Shown here in pieces: positions 44,601-52,759 of a DNA stretch of 64,000 nt. This DNA is from CATQHP01 sp965214915 (GTDB taxonomy: Bacteria; Acidobacteriota; Terriglobia; Bryobacterales; UBA6623), in the NCBI GenBank assembly GCA_965214915.1, contig CBDCCP010000001.1, positions 806,001 through 870,000 on the forward strand. Direction: 5' to 3'. Below the pieces are notes generated by a model, which did no database searches, had not been told where the DNA came from, and worked only from the letters and a program-made list of their open reading frames with translations. A program made the translations under genes and the position numbers. Positions within the stretch are counted from its first letter, which is position 1, and the number at the start of each line of letters is the position of its first letter.

Positions 44601-44615
44601 CGCGCCGTAAGGGCC
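44601..44615. repeat. Left copy of 15-base direct repeat flanking the R-M genes
   Basis: CGCGCCGTAAGGGCC occurs here and, in the same orientation, at 48880-48894. The similarity continues more loosely through a following CCGCTGT. The two copies bracket the restriction-modification genes. Confidence 0.6.
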
Positions 44616-44638
44616 ACTCCGCTGTCGAGAGCGGGAGA

Positions 44639-47176
44639 CTACACGGCAAGCATGGCGTTCAACCGCTGCTCCCATTCGCCTTCGTCGACAATCTCGAAGC
44701 TCACGATCTTATCGCGCATGGCCGGCACGAACTCCGCCCAGTCCTTCCTCGTCGCGTGCCGGGAACAGATATCGAACACCGACCGCTTGTACCGGGTGTC
44801 TTCGGCTTGCTTGAGGTGCAGCCCCTTGGTCTCCACCACGAAGACCCGATGGAACGCATCGCCGGCGCCGGGTTCGTCCGGCTTCAGCGTAACGATGAAG
44901 TCCGCGAATATCCGGTCGCGCTTCCATCCCTGCACATAATAATCCTTGCGCGCGCGGTTGCGGTACCAGAAGAACAGGCGCTCCTGGCAGTCCAGATAGG
45001 TTGCAACCTTGTTCTCCAGTCCGTTGAGCTCGTCTTCGTTCGTCCGCTCGAACAGATTGAGCAGATATTGGCCGCCGTCCTCTCGGTTGGCCTGTTTTCC
45101 TTTCGCGGTCTCGATCTTGCGGGGCAGGCGGTTGAATTGGAGGTCGTCCGCCACGACGAGGAAGCGCATCGCGCCGGAGTCGAGCAACTCGTGGAACACG
45201 CGCCGCGACAACCGGTCTCGCTGCTCCTGCAAGTGTTGGCGCAGCCTTTCGAGAACGAACATGTAGTTCGCGGCTACCCTCTCGCGCGGATATTTCTCGA
45301 GCAACGCGCCGAATACCCGCTTGGCGGCCTCGCTGCCGCGCCACGGATTGGGCATGACATCCAGCAAGTGGGCGGCGGCAAAGTAGTAGTCGATCACGCC
45401 TTCTCCGGCCTGGGTGCGGACGGCCGCGGATTCGGGAGCGGTCAACGGAGATTTCCCGTCCAAACCGGTGCGCAACTCGAAACCCCTGCGGCCTTCGGCG
45501 CTGAGCTCGAGATCGAATAACGCGCCGACGTCCACTTCATCCCACGGCACGCGCGACAGGATGTCCGCTTCGTAATGCACCAGCCGCCACTCCTGCCCAT
45601 CCTGAATCATGAACGCCGGCAGCACGAGATCGCGGGTCGCTTTTCGATACCGTTTGCGTTGCCTGAGAATCTGGGTTTCGGTCGGTTCCGCCGGCCCCTC
45701 TCCGTCGGCGACAACCTTGCCTTCCATGCCGTGGAGCCCTTCCAGTCCGAATCCCTTGCGGACCTCCTCCAGCAAATCGGCGCCCCGGCGCTGGAAGCAG
45801 AAAACATAGCTTTCGTCCAGCCAGGCCGCGCCGGTTTTTCTGGCGTAGGGCTGCCGGAGAATGCGTCCGACGAGTTGCGTCAATGCGCTCTTGGAGGCCG
45901 GGTTCGTCAAGATCGTCAGGATGTAGGCGAACGAGCAATCCCAACCTTCCTGCAACGCCTGCTTGGTGACGATGAAACGGATGGGGCAGTCGCGCGACAG
46001 CAGGCCGCCGGTCTCGTCCACCTGCTTCAACTCGTCCCGCTGACTCGTCTTGACCGCAATGTGTTCCGCTCTGATTTCGGGATGCCGCAGCAGATAATCG
46101 CGAACGTCTTCGGCGTGGATCACGCCCGCCCGCCGCTGATCTTTGCCCGTGCGCTCCACCTGGATCAGGCAAATAGGGCGGATGTACTCGCCGGTTTCCG
46201 CCGCGTGCGCAAGCGCCTCTTGCTCAAGCCGCTTGCGGTGTTCGATCGAGGCGAGAAGAGTGTCCTGCCAGCTTGCGCTCGCGCTGTTTTTGATGTGCAG
46301 ATCGAGCTTGATCATCTCTTCCGCGTGCAATTCACGGCCGCGGATGTTGACGAGCACGTTCGCCTCCTTGGGCGGCGTCGCCGACAACTCGACGATCATG
46401 CACGGATTGAATCCTTCCAGCGTCTGCTTGGCCTTGCGGCTGTAGGCTTTGTGCCCCTCGTCGAGGACGATCAACGGACGCAGCAGGCGCAGCGCATTGC
46501 CCAGGGATGTCTTGGCGTGGCGGCCCCAGACGCCGCTCTCCCGCTCGAACGTATCGAGATTCGGTATCTCCTCGAGCAACGCCTTGTGGGCGGCCGCGTC
46601 GTCGTCCGGCGGGAAAAAACGGTCGAAGCCGCCGCTGTCCCGAAACATGCGCAACTGCGCTTTGGTTTCCCGATTGGCCGAAGGCAGCATCAGCAGCAGC
46701 ACGCACAGTTTTTCGGCGACATCCCGCGGGCTGAAACCGCTGGTCTTTTCCAACACGAAGGTCCGGCCCGCCGACGCCAAATCGAGTTGCTGGCGATACG
46801 GATGATCGCGGTCTTTGAGAGCATTCAGCGTCTGGTTGTAGATCTGCGTGGTCGGCACGATCCACAGCACCAGCCCTGTTTGCCGCCGTCTGTAATGCGT
46901 ATTGACCAGGTCGATGACCTTCGTCGCCAGCAGCGTCTTGCCGCCGCCGGTCGGGATCTGCAGGCAGAATGATGGCAGCCGCTCGCCAAGTCCGTTGCGC
47001 CGCGGCAGGGGAAGCTGCGGGGCCGCCGTCTTCTCCCATGCTTTGGCCACCCAGTCGAAGTCCATCTCCGGATCGACATCGAGCGCCTTCGCCGCCTTTT
47101 TGCGCCACTCGGACAACCCTCGGAGAAACTCCCTGACGGTCTCCAGCGCGCGCTTCTGATATTCCTTGAGGATCAT
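44639..47176 (-). CDS. Type III-like restriction enzyme Res subunit (helicase-nuclease)
   Basis: An 845-residue protein. The superfamily 2 helicase core has Walker A PTGGGKTL (75-82), motif II DEGH (239-242) and motif III SATPP (265-269). Further C-terminal helicase motifs include TKQALQEGWDCSFAYIL and LVGRILRQPYARKTG. Near the C-terminus a PD-(D/E)xK nuclease is marked by Asp759 in ADFIV and ETKG (782-785). Res subunits translocate or signal along DNA and cut when two unmethylated sites face each other. The start ATG overlaps the mod stop (ATGA), so the two are co-translated. All key motifs are intact. Confidence 0.88.
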   Translation of the reverse strand: MILKEYQKRALETVREFLRGLSEWRKKAAKALDVDPEMDFDWVAKAWEKTAAPQLPLPRRNGLGERLPSFCLQIPTGGGKTLLATKVIDLVNTHYRRRQTGLVLWIVPTTQIYNQTLNALKDRDHPYRQQLDLASAGRTFVLEKTSGFSPRDVAEKLCVLLLMLPSANRETKAQLRMFRDSGGFDRFFPPDDDAAAHKALLEEIPNLDTFERESGVWGRHAKTSLGNALRLLRPLIVLDEGHKAYSRKAKQTLEGFNPCMIVELSATPPKEANVLVNIRGRELHAEEMIKLDLHIKNSASASWQDTLLASIEHRKRLEQEALAHAAETGEYIRPICLIQVERTGKDQRRAGVIHAEDVRDYLLRHPEIRAEHIAVKTSQRDELKQVDETGGLLSRDCPIRFIVTKQALQEGWDCSFAYILTILTNPASKSALTQLVGRILRQPYARKTGAAWLDESYVFCFQRRGADLLEEVRKGFGLEGLHGMEGKVVADGEGPAEPTETQILRQRKRYRKATRDLVLPAFMIQDGQEWRLVHYEADILSRVPWDEVDVGALFDLELSAEGRRGFELRTGLDGKSPLTAPESAAVRTQAGEGVIDYYFAAAHLLDVMPNPWRGSEAAKRVFGALLEKYPRERVAANYMFVLERLRQHLQEQRDRLSRRVFHELLDSGAMRFLVVADDLQFNRLPRKIETAKGKQANREDGGQYLLNLFERTNEDELNGLENKVATYLDCQERLFFWYRNRARKDYYVQGWKRDRIFADFIVTLKPDEPGAGDAFHRVFVVETKGLHLKQAEDTRYKRSVFDICSRHATRKDWAEFVPAMRDKIVSFEIVDEGEWEQRLNAMLAV

Positions 47177-48795
47177 CTGTCCAAATTGTCGACCGTCTCG
47201 TAAATCTGGAACGGCAATTGCTGGAAGGTGATGTTGCACTGGTGCAGGAAATTGCCATCGATGTACTTTGTAGGGGCGAAAACCAGCTTGTTCCGGCTGC
47301 CGGGCAGCGCCCGGGCTTCTCTCAGCGTCAGCGCCATGTTCTTGAGCTTCTCGACATCGGCTTCGTAAATCAGGAAAACGTCGTAAAGTCGGCTGCTGCC
47401 GATGAACCACGTCTGCTTGTCGATCTTCTCCGGCTCGAACTCTTCGCCCGTGGCGGTGAAGAAAATGTAGCCGGCCAGCTTTTCGTAGTCCGGCAGCTTC
47501 GATTCGTCGAGCAGCGACTCCTGGCGCATCGGCGGCCCCAGCCTGAAGTAGCTGAACGAGCCGCCCAGACCGTCTCTGAGCGATGCGTCCTTCGCCGAGG
47601 GGACGCCTGCGATGACGCGCCGCACCCGCTCGGCGGTGATCGAATCCACGTAATCCTCGCACTCGATCAGCACGAAGCGCCGCTTGCCGCCGTCCTCCTT
47701 GTTCAGCGCCAGCACGGCCTGCGCGGTTGTGCCGGAACCGGCGAAGGAATCGAGGACGATGGAATCTTTGTCGGTGGCGATTTGCAGGATGCGCTTTATT
47801 AGACTCGTTGGCTTGACGGTATTGAACACGTCTTCCGATTTCTCAAAGTCCAATAAAGAAACGATCTCTTTTTTGGCATCCTGCGTATGCCCCACATCAG
47901 AATAGTGCCACAACGTCTGTGGAACAACTCCCTCCTTGACCTCGGACAGATACCGCTTCAGTCGGGGCATACTGCCGCCGTTCGGCCCCCACCAGACACG
48001 GCCGTTCTTGTCGAGATCGTCGAATTTTTCTATAGACACTCGAAAATAATTTCCTACGGAGGGTTTGAATTTCTTTCCAGACGGACTCGTGACCTCGTAG
48101 GTCCCCTGACTGTAGTAATTGCGTGCGGTCAGATCGCTCGAAGACCAAGCTCCGCGAGGATCGTCGTCGGGGTTCTTGTACCTTCCGATTGCTTCCTCGC
48201 TGCGCTTCAAGAGATTTGGAGTCCATCTTTCGATATCCCGTGCATAAATAAGGATAAAGTCATGGTCCTCCGAGAAATGCTTGGCCGTGTTCTTTGGAGA
48301 GAATATCTTTTGCCAGATTGTGGTCGCCACGAAATTCTCCTCCCCGAACACCTCGTCCATGAGGCAGCGAAGCCGGTGAACCTCGTTGTCGTCGATGGAG
48401 ACGAAAATCGCCCCGTCGTCGCGGAGCAGCTCGCGCAGCAGCTTCAATCGGGGCAGCATCATGCAGCACCATTTGTCGTGGCGGGTCAGGTCCTCGCGGT
48501 CCACGACCTTGCCCAGCCAGTCGCACATCATCGGCGAATTGACCCTGTCGTTGTAGGCCCAGCCTTCGTTGCCGGTGTTGTAGGGCGGATCGATGTAGAT
48601 GCACTTGACCTTGCCGTGATAGGTGGGCAGCAGCGCCTTCAGCGCGGCCAGATTGTCGCCTTCGACGATCAGGTTGTCGTGCAGGCTCGCTTTCTCGCTC
48701 AGCCCCTTGGAGCGGACCGCCTGCAACTCGTGAAAGGGAACCGCCAGATGGTGGTTCTCCACGAACACCTTCCCCTTGAAATGCAACGACGGCAC
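47173..48795 (-). CDS. Type III-like DNA methyltransferase Mod subunit
   Basis: A 540-residue beta-class amino-methyltransferase. The catalytic motif IV DPPYNTG lies at 69-75, before the SAM-binding motif I DSFAGSGTT (349-357), which is the order defining the beta class. KPTSLIKRIL (about 328-337) is motif X. Residues about 155-335 hold the target-recognition region, whose DNA (about 47790-48330) is clearly richer in A and T than the rest. It would methylate adenine at the site cut by the downstream Res protein. The start is GTG 48795. It is first in the two-gene operon. Confidence 0.88.
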   Translation of the reverse strand: MPSLHFKGKVFVENHHLAVPFHELQAVRSKGLSEKASLHDNLIVEGDNLAALKALLPTYHGKVKCIYIDPPYNTGNEGWAYNDRVNSPMMCDWLGKVVDREDLTRHDKWCCMMLPRLKLLRELLRDDGAIFVSIDDNEVHRLRCLMDEVFGEENFVATTIWQKIFSPKNTAKHFSEDHDFILIYARDIERWTPNLLKRSEEAIGRYKNPDDDPRGAWSSSDLTARNYYSQGTYEVTSPSGKKFKPSVGNYFRVSIEKFDDLDKNGRVWWGPNGGSMPRLKRYLSEVKEGVVPQTLWHYSDVGHTQDAKKEIVSLLDFEKSEDVFNTVKPTSLIKRILQIATDKDSIVLDSFAGSGTTAQAVLALNKEDGGKRRFVLIECEDYVDSITAERVRRVIAGVPSAKDASLRDGLGGSFSYFRLGPPMRQESLLDESKLPDYEKLAGYIFFTATGEEFEPEKIDKQTWFIGSSRLYDVFLIYEADVEKLKNMALTLREARALPGSRNKLVFAPTKYIDGNFLHQCNITFQQLPFQIYETVDNLDR

Positions 48796-48879
48796 GTCGG
48801 GCGTTCACCCCGCCCCGCGGGCGGCAGCGGACGCCGGGCGCGGCGCCGCTGTGGTCAGGATATCAGGCGCCGCGGACGC

Positions 48880-48894
48880 CGCGCCGTAAGGGCC
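48880..48894. repeat. Right copy of 15-base direct repeat flanking the R-M genes
   Basis: Perfect second copy of CGCGCCGTAAGGGCC, 85 bases outside the mod start and just upstream of the thiamine-diphosphate enzyme promoter. The left copy is 24 bases outside the res stop codon. Confidence 0.6.
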
Positions 48895-48909
48895 GCGCCG
48901 CCGCTGTAG

Positions 48910-48915
48910 TATCCT
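48910..48915 (+). promoter_or_regulatory. -10 box TATCCT, nine bases before the ThDP enzyme start
   Basis: TATCCT ends nine bases before ATG 48925, placing the transcription start about three bases ahead of the start codon. The overlapping TAGTAT is an alternative box. The mRNA is likely leaderless. Confidence 0.4.
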
Positions 48916-48924
48916 GCTGAGTTT

Positions 48925-50595
48925 ATGCCTACCGGGTCGGAACTGTTTATCCGCAGTCTGAAAAGCCAGGGCGTCGATACGCTCTTCACCCTCGTCGGAG
49001 ACCACCTGAACGACGTCTTGCAGGTTGCGGCGCGCGAAGGGATGAGAATCGTGGACACGCGCCACGAGTCCGCCGCCGTACATATGGCCGACGGCTGGAG
49101 CCGCATGACCCGCAAGCCCGGCGTCTCGATCGTTACCGGCGCTCCCGGACACACCAACTCGATCACCGGCATCGCCACCGCCGCGGCGACGGCCGTGCCC
49201 ATGCTGTCCGTCAGCGGCATGAGCACGTCGCAGGCGCGCGACTGCAACGCCTTTCAGGATCAGGACCAACTCAAGCTCGTTCAGGGCATCACGAAGTATG
49301 CCGCCGTGCCGGCGCAAGCGGGCCGGATTCCCTTCCACGTCAAGCGCGCCTTCCTTGAAATGAGAAACGGGCGGCCCGGCGTGGCGCACCTGAGCATCCC
49401 GGTCGATCTGTTCAAGCAATCGGTTGACGCGCACTACCCCGTGCCCGAAGAGCCGCTCGAGCCCCGCCGCCCGGGCGCGGACGGCCGCGATATCGACCGC
49501 GTCATCGACCTGTTGCGCGCGGCGCGGCGGCCCGCGGCGATCGCCGGCGCCGGCGCCTACTGGTCGGGGGCCGGCGAGGAGTTGCAGGCGTTCGTCGAAG
49601 CCGCCGGCATTCCGCTTTTCACCATCAGCCTGGCGCGCGGGCTGGTATCCGACGACCACCCGCTCTGCTTCGGTTATGCCGACGCCACGCTCAACCGCGG
49701 CGCGGAAACCGCGCTGCGCCAAGCCGACTTGGTCATCGTCGTCGGCAAGCGCATCGACTACCGCCTGCGTCTCGGCGGCGCGCAACTTTTCGACGACGAA
49801 GCCCAATTCGTGCAGATCGATATCTGCAGCGAGGAGCTGGGCCTGAACCGCAAGCTCGAAGTCGGCATCGCCGCCGACGCCAAGACGGCTCTGGCGGCGC
49901 TGGCGGAGTCCCTGCGCGGCGCGAACGTCCCCGACCGCGCCGATTGGCTCGCGGAAGTCCGCCGCGGCTGCAATGCGTATGCCGCGGAGGTCGCCGCGCT
50001 GGCGGCCAGGCCCAGCGACCCGATGCACTCGCTGCATCTCTATCGGGCGCTCAAGGACAAGATGCCGCAAGACGCCACGATCTGCTGGGACGGCGGCGAT
50101 TTCGTTCATTGGGGCCGCTATTCGCTGCGCGCCCGCCGCCCGGGCTACTGGCTGCGGCTCGGCTCGCTGGCCGGGCTGGGCGTGGCGCTGCCGATGGGAC
50201 TCGCCGCCAAGATTCTCCGGCCCGATTCCCCGTCCGTGGTCATCACCGGCGACGGCTCCGTCGGTTTCTATATCGGCGAATTCGACACCGCGGTCCGCTT
50301 CGGCCTGCCGCTCGTCGTCATCGTCGGCAACGACGGCGGCTGGGGCATCGAGCGCGAGTTGCAGCAAGGCTTCTACCCCGATGCGCCGACGGTAGCGTGC
50401 GAGTTGCGCCGCACCCGCTACGATCTGGTCATGAAGGGCTTCGGCGGCGACGGCGAGCACGTCACCTCGCCCGACCGACTGCCCGCGGCGCTCGACCGCG
50501 CGTTCCGCAGCGAAGTCCCGTTTGTGCTGAACGTCGATATCGCCGGCGCCGGCTCGCCCTTCACGCAGTACCAGTTGCGCCGGCTGCGCAAGTAA
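48925..50595 (+). CDS. Thiamine-diphosphate-dependent enzyme (acetolactate synthase/2-hydroxyacyl-CoA lyase type)
   Basis: A 556-residue protein with the three-domain layout of the ThDP decarboxylase family. The N-terminal PYR domain has TRHESAAVHMADGWSR (about 44-59) with the catalytic Glu, and VSIVTGAPGHTNSITGI. A central Rossmann domain (about 190-325) follows. The C-terminal PP domain has GDGSVGFYIGEFDTAVR (about 442-458) through VIVGNDGGWG, the GDG-x(n)-N magnesium/ThDP motif. Relatives include acetolactate synthase, oxalyl-CoA decarboxylase and 2-hydroxyacyl-CoA lyase. With no ilv or CoA genes nearby the substrate is undecided. Confidence 0.85.
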   Translation: MPTGSELFIRSLKSQGVDTLFTLVGDHLNDVLQVAAREGMRIVDTRHESAAVHMADGWSRMTRKPGVSIVTGAPGHTNSITGIATAAATAVPMLSVSGMSTSQARDCNAFQDQDQLKLVQGITKYAAVPAQAGRIPFHVKRAFLEMRNGRPGVAHLSIPVDLFKQSVDAHYPVPEEPLEPRRPGADGRDIDRVIDLLRAARRPAAIAGAGAYWSGAGEELQAFVEAAGIPLFTISLARGLVSDDHPLCFGYADATLNRGAETALRQADLVIVVGKRIDYRLRLGGAQLFDDEAQFVQIDICSEELGLNRKLEVGIAADAKTALAALAESLRGANVPDRADWLAEVRRGCNAYAAEVAALAARPSDPMHSLHLYRALKDKMPQDATICWDGGDFVHWGRYSLRARRPGYWLRLGSLAGLGVALPMGLAAKILRPDSPSVVITGDGSVGFYIGEFDTAVRFGLPLVVIVGNDGGWGIERELQQGFYPDAPTVACELRRTRYDLVMKGFGGDGEHVTSPDRLPAALDRAFRSEVPFVLNVDIAGAGSPFTQYQLRRLRK

Positions 50596-50613
50596 CGCGG
50601 CAGTGAAGAAACG

Positions 50614-51150
50614 GTGAAGAGCGAATCTCTATTCCGGGCGCTCGCCCTCGCCGCCCTGTTCGGGATGACGGCCCCGGGCGCCGCGCAAGCTCCCGCCAAG
50701 TACCAACCGCCGGCCGAGCGGCTCCCCCGCGAGGCGCCGCCGCAGCCCGTGCGGTTCAACCACAAGCTGCACGCCGCGGCGAAGATCGAGTGCGCCGACT
50801 GCCACCCCGGCGCCGAGACGAAAGACCGCGCCGGGCTGCCGCAGCGCGAACAATGCATGCTCTGCCACGCGGCGATCGCAACCGACCGCGAAGAAATCCG
50901 CAAACTCGCCGCCCTGCCGGCCGAGGAGAGGATTCGCTGGCAGCGCCTCTACCGCGTTCCCGACTTCGTGTTCTTCAGCCACCGCAGCCATGCCGAGGGC
51001 GGGGTCCGCTGCGGCCAATGCCACGGCCCGGTCGAGACCCGCGCAATCCTGGCGCAAGAGTTTTCGACCAACATGATCGCCTGCATGAATTGCCACGCCG
51101 ACCGGCAGGTTTCGAACGAGTGCTTCCTGTGCCACGACCTGGGACAATGA
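50614..51150 (+). CDS. Periplasmic pentaheme c-type cytochrome
   Basis: A 178-residue protein starting at GTG 50614. A signal peptide (LFRALALAALFGMTAPGAAQA) occupies about residues 6-26. Five heme-attachment motifs are present: CADCH, CMLCH, CGQCH, CMNCH and CFLCH. Extra His residues such as FNHKLHAAA and FSHRSHAEG could be distal ligands, giving bis-His hemes as in cytochrome c7/c3-type proteins. It probably carries electrons in the periplasm. Its start lies 18 bases after the ThDP enzyme gene, so the two may be co-transcribed. Confidence 0.87.
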   Translation: MKSESLFRALALAALFGMTAPGAAQAPAKYQPPAERLPREAPPQPVRFNHKLHAAAKIECADCHPGAETKDRAGLPQREQCMLCHAAIATDREEIRKLAALPAEERIRWQRLYRVPDFVFFSHRSHAEGGVRCGQCHGPVETRAILAQEFSTNMIACMNCHADRQVSNECFLCHDLGQ

Positions 51151-51260
51151 AACCCCGCGCCGCGGCGGATAGCGGCGGGTAAAACGAGAAAGGAAATGCG
51201 CTCCCGTACGTTTCCCTCTACAGAACGGAAAGCGGCCTCGGGCGGCTTGCGCATACCGCG

Positions 51261-51296
51261 TATACTTGGGGCAGTGCGTATGCCGTATCCGAGGAG
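51261..51296 (+). promoter_or_regulatory. Promoter and Shine-Dalgarno of the nfeD gene
   Basis: TATACT at 51261-51266 is followed by a leader of about 30 bases ending in GAGGAG (51291-51296), six bases before ATG 51303. The sequence TATACTTGGGG here recurs exactly at 52746-52756 before the xylose-isomerase-like gene. Confidence 0.55.
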
Positions 51297-51302
51297 ATAA
51301 CA

Positions 51303-51734
51303 ATGGATTGGTGGGTCTGGATAGTCGCGGCGCTGCTATTGCTCGGAGTGGAGATCGCTGCCGGCGCCACGTTTTACGTGATCTTCTTCGCCCTCGGCGC
51401 TCTGCTTGTCGGAGTCCTGGAGGCTGTCGGGATCGCCGGCCCGCTCTGGCTGCAGATGGCCCTGTTCGCCGTGTTGTCCGCGGCGGCGCTGGCCGTTTTC
51501 CGGCGGCCGCTGTTCGACCGCATCCGCGAGGGAACCGCGCAGCGGACGGTGGACGACGTTACGCGGGAGACCGCCACGGCCGTCGACGCCATCGAGCCGA
51601 ACGCGAACGGCAAAGCCAAGCTGCGCGGCGTCCCCTGGAACGCCCGCAATGTGGGCGACCGGGCGATCGCAGCCGGCCGCAAATGCATCATCGAAAAGGT
51701 CGACGGCGTGACGCTGTGGATTCGAGCAGAATAA
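51303..51734 (+). CDS. NfeD-like membrane protein
   Basis: A 143-residue protein with two or more N-terminal transmembrane helices (WVWIVAALLLLGVEIAAGATFYVIFFALGALLVGVL and a third at about 48-66). It ends in a small OB-fold NfeD domain (GKAKLRGVPWNARNV, then ILEKVDGVTLWI-like ending). NfeD proteins work together with stomatin/SPFH proteins in the inner membrane. The next gene encodes just such a protein, 31 bases downstream. Confidence 0.85.
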   Translation: MDWWVWIVAALLLLGVEIAAGATFYVIFFALGALLVGVLEAVGIAGPLWLQMALFAVLSAAALAVFRRPLFDRIREGTAQRTVDDVTRETATAVDAIEPNANGKAKLRGVPWNARNVGDRAIAAGRKCIIEKVDGVTLWIRAE

Positions 51735-51765
51735 GAACCGAATAGAAAAGGAAGGTGGATTGACT

Positions 51766-52698
51766 ATGGATATCGGCGGTTTATTGGTTACCGGCCTGCT
51801 GGTTATTTTGGCGTTTGTCGTTTTGTCCCGGATCGTGGTCGTGGTTCCCCAGCAAAACGCCTACATCGTCGAGCGCTTGGGGCGGTTCAGCGGGATATTG
51901 GAGCCCGGTTTCCACATTCTGATGCCGTTCGTCGACGTGATTCGCTACCGTCACTCGCTGAAGGAAGCGACGATCGACATTCCGGAGCAGATTTGCATCA
52001 CGCGCGATAACGTGCAGGTTGCGGTCGATGGGGTTCTCTACCTCAAGGTCATGGACCCGGAACGAGCCTCCTATGGCATCGCGAACTACATCTTCGCCAT
52101 CACCCAGCTTGCCCAAACGACGCTGCGCAGCGAGGTGGGCAAGATCGTTCTCGACCGCACCTTCGAGGAACGCGGCGCCATCAACTCCCAGGTTGTCGGC
52201 GAGCTCGACCAGGCCACGGGACCCTGGGGCGTCAAGGTGCTGCGTTACGAAATCAAGAACATCACGCCCCCGCGCGACGTGCTCGACGCGATGGAGAAAC
52301 AGATGCGCGCCGAACGCGAAAAACGGGCGACGGTGCTCGAATCCGAAGGCTTCCGCGACTCGGCCATCAATCAGGCCGAAGGCGAAAAGCAGAAGGTCAT
52401 CAAGGAATCCGAAGCGACCCGCACGCAACGGATCAACGAGGCCGAGGGCCAGGCCCAGGCCATCGAGACGGTCGCCCGCGCGACGGCGGCGGGCATCCGC
52501 GAGGTCGCCGACGCCATCTCGCAGCCGAACGGCCTGGAATCCGTGCAGATGCGCGTTGCCGAGCAATACGTCCGCGAGTTCGGCAACTTGGCGAAGACGA
52601 ACAACACCATGATCCTGCCGGGCAATCTGACGGACATCGCCGGAACCATCGCCACCGCCATGAAGGTGATCGACCTCGGGCAGACGCCAAGAACATGA
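51766..52698 (+). CDS. SPFH/Band 7 (stomatin-like, QmcA type) membrane protein
   Basis: A 310-residue protein with an N-terminal membrane helix (about 6-24), then VVVPQQNAYIVERLGRFSGILEPGFHILMPF, the opening of the Band 7 domain. YEIKNITPPRDVLDAMEKQMRAEREKRATVLESEGFRDSAI marks the end of that domain and the coiled coil. The last part is an Ala/Glu-rich helix. It likely forms oligomeric membrane microdomain scaffolds with the NfeD partner. ATG 51766 has GGAAGG at good distance; TTG 51760 is an alternative. Confidence 0.9.
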   Translation: MDIGGLLVTGLLVILAFVVLSRIVVVVPQQNAYIVERLGRFSGILEPGFHILMPFVDVIRYRHSLKEATIDIPEQICITRDNVQVAVDGVLYLKVMDPERASYGIANYIFAITQLAQTTLRSEVGKIVLDRTFEERGAINSQVVGELDQATGPWGVKVLRYEIKNITPPRDVLDAMEKQMRAEREKRATVLESEGFRDSAINQAEGEKQKVIKESEATRTQRINEAEGQAQAIETVARATAAGIREVADAISQPNGLESVQMRVAEQYVREFGNLAKTNNTMILPGNLTDIAGTIATAMKVIDLGQTPRT

Positions 52699-52745
52699 GC
52701 CTGCGCCGCCTCGAAGACGGCCGGTTCCGGCAGCGGCCGGCCGTC

Positions 52746-52751
52746 TATACT
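52746..52751 (+). promoter_or_regulatory. -10 box TATACT, eight bases before the start codon
   Basis: TATACT ends eight bases before ATG 52760; the predicted start point leaves about two untranslated bases, so the mRNA should be leaderless. This disfavours TTG 52751, which overlaps the box. Confidence 0.5.
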
Positions 52752-52759
52752 TGGGGGTT

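Noticed and set aside
44601..44638. The flanking 15-base repeat considered as a tRNA-derived attachment site
   Set aside because: No tRNA gene or integrase was seen nearby; only the direct repeat is supported.
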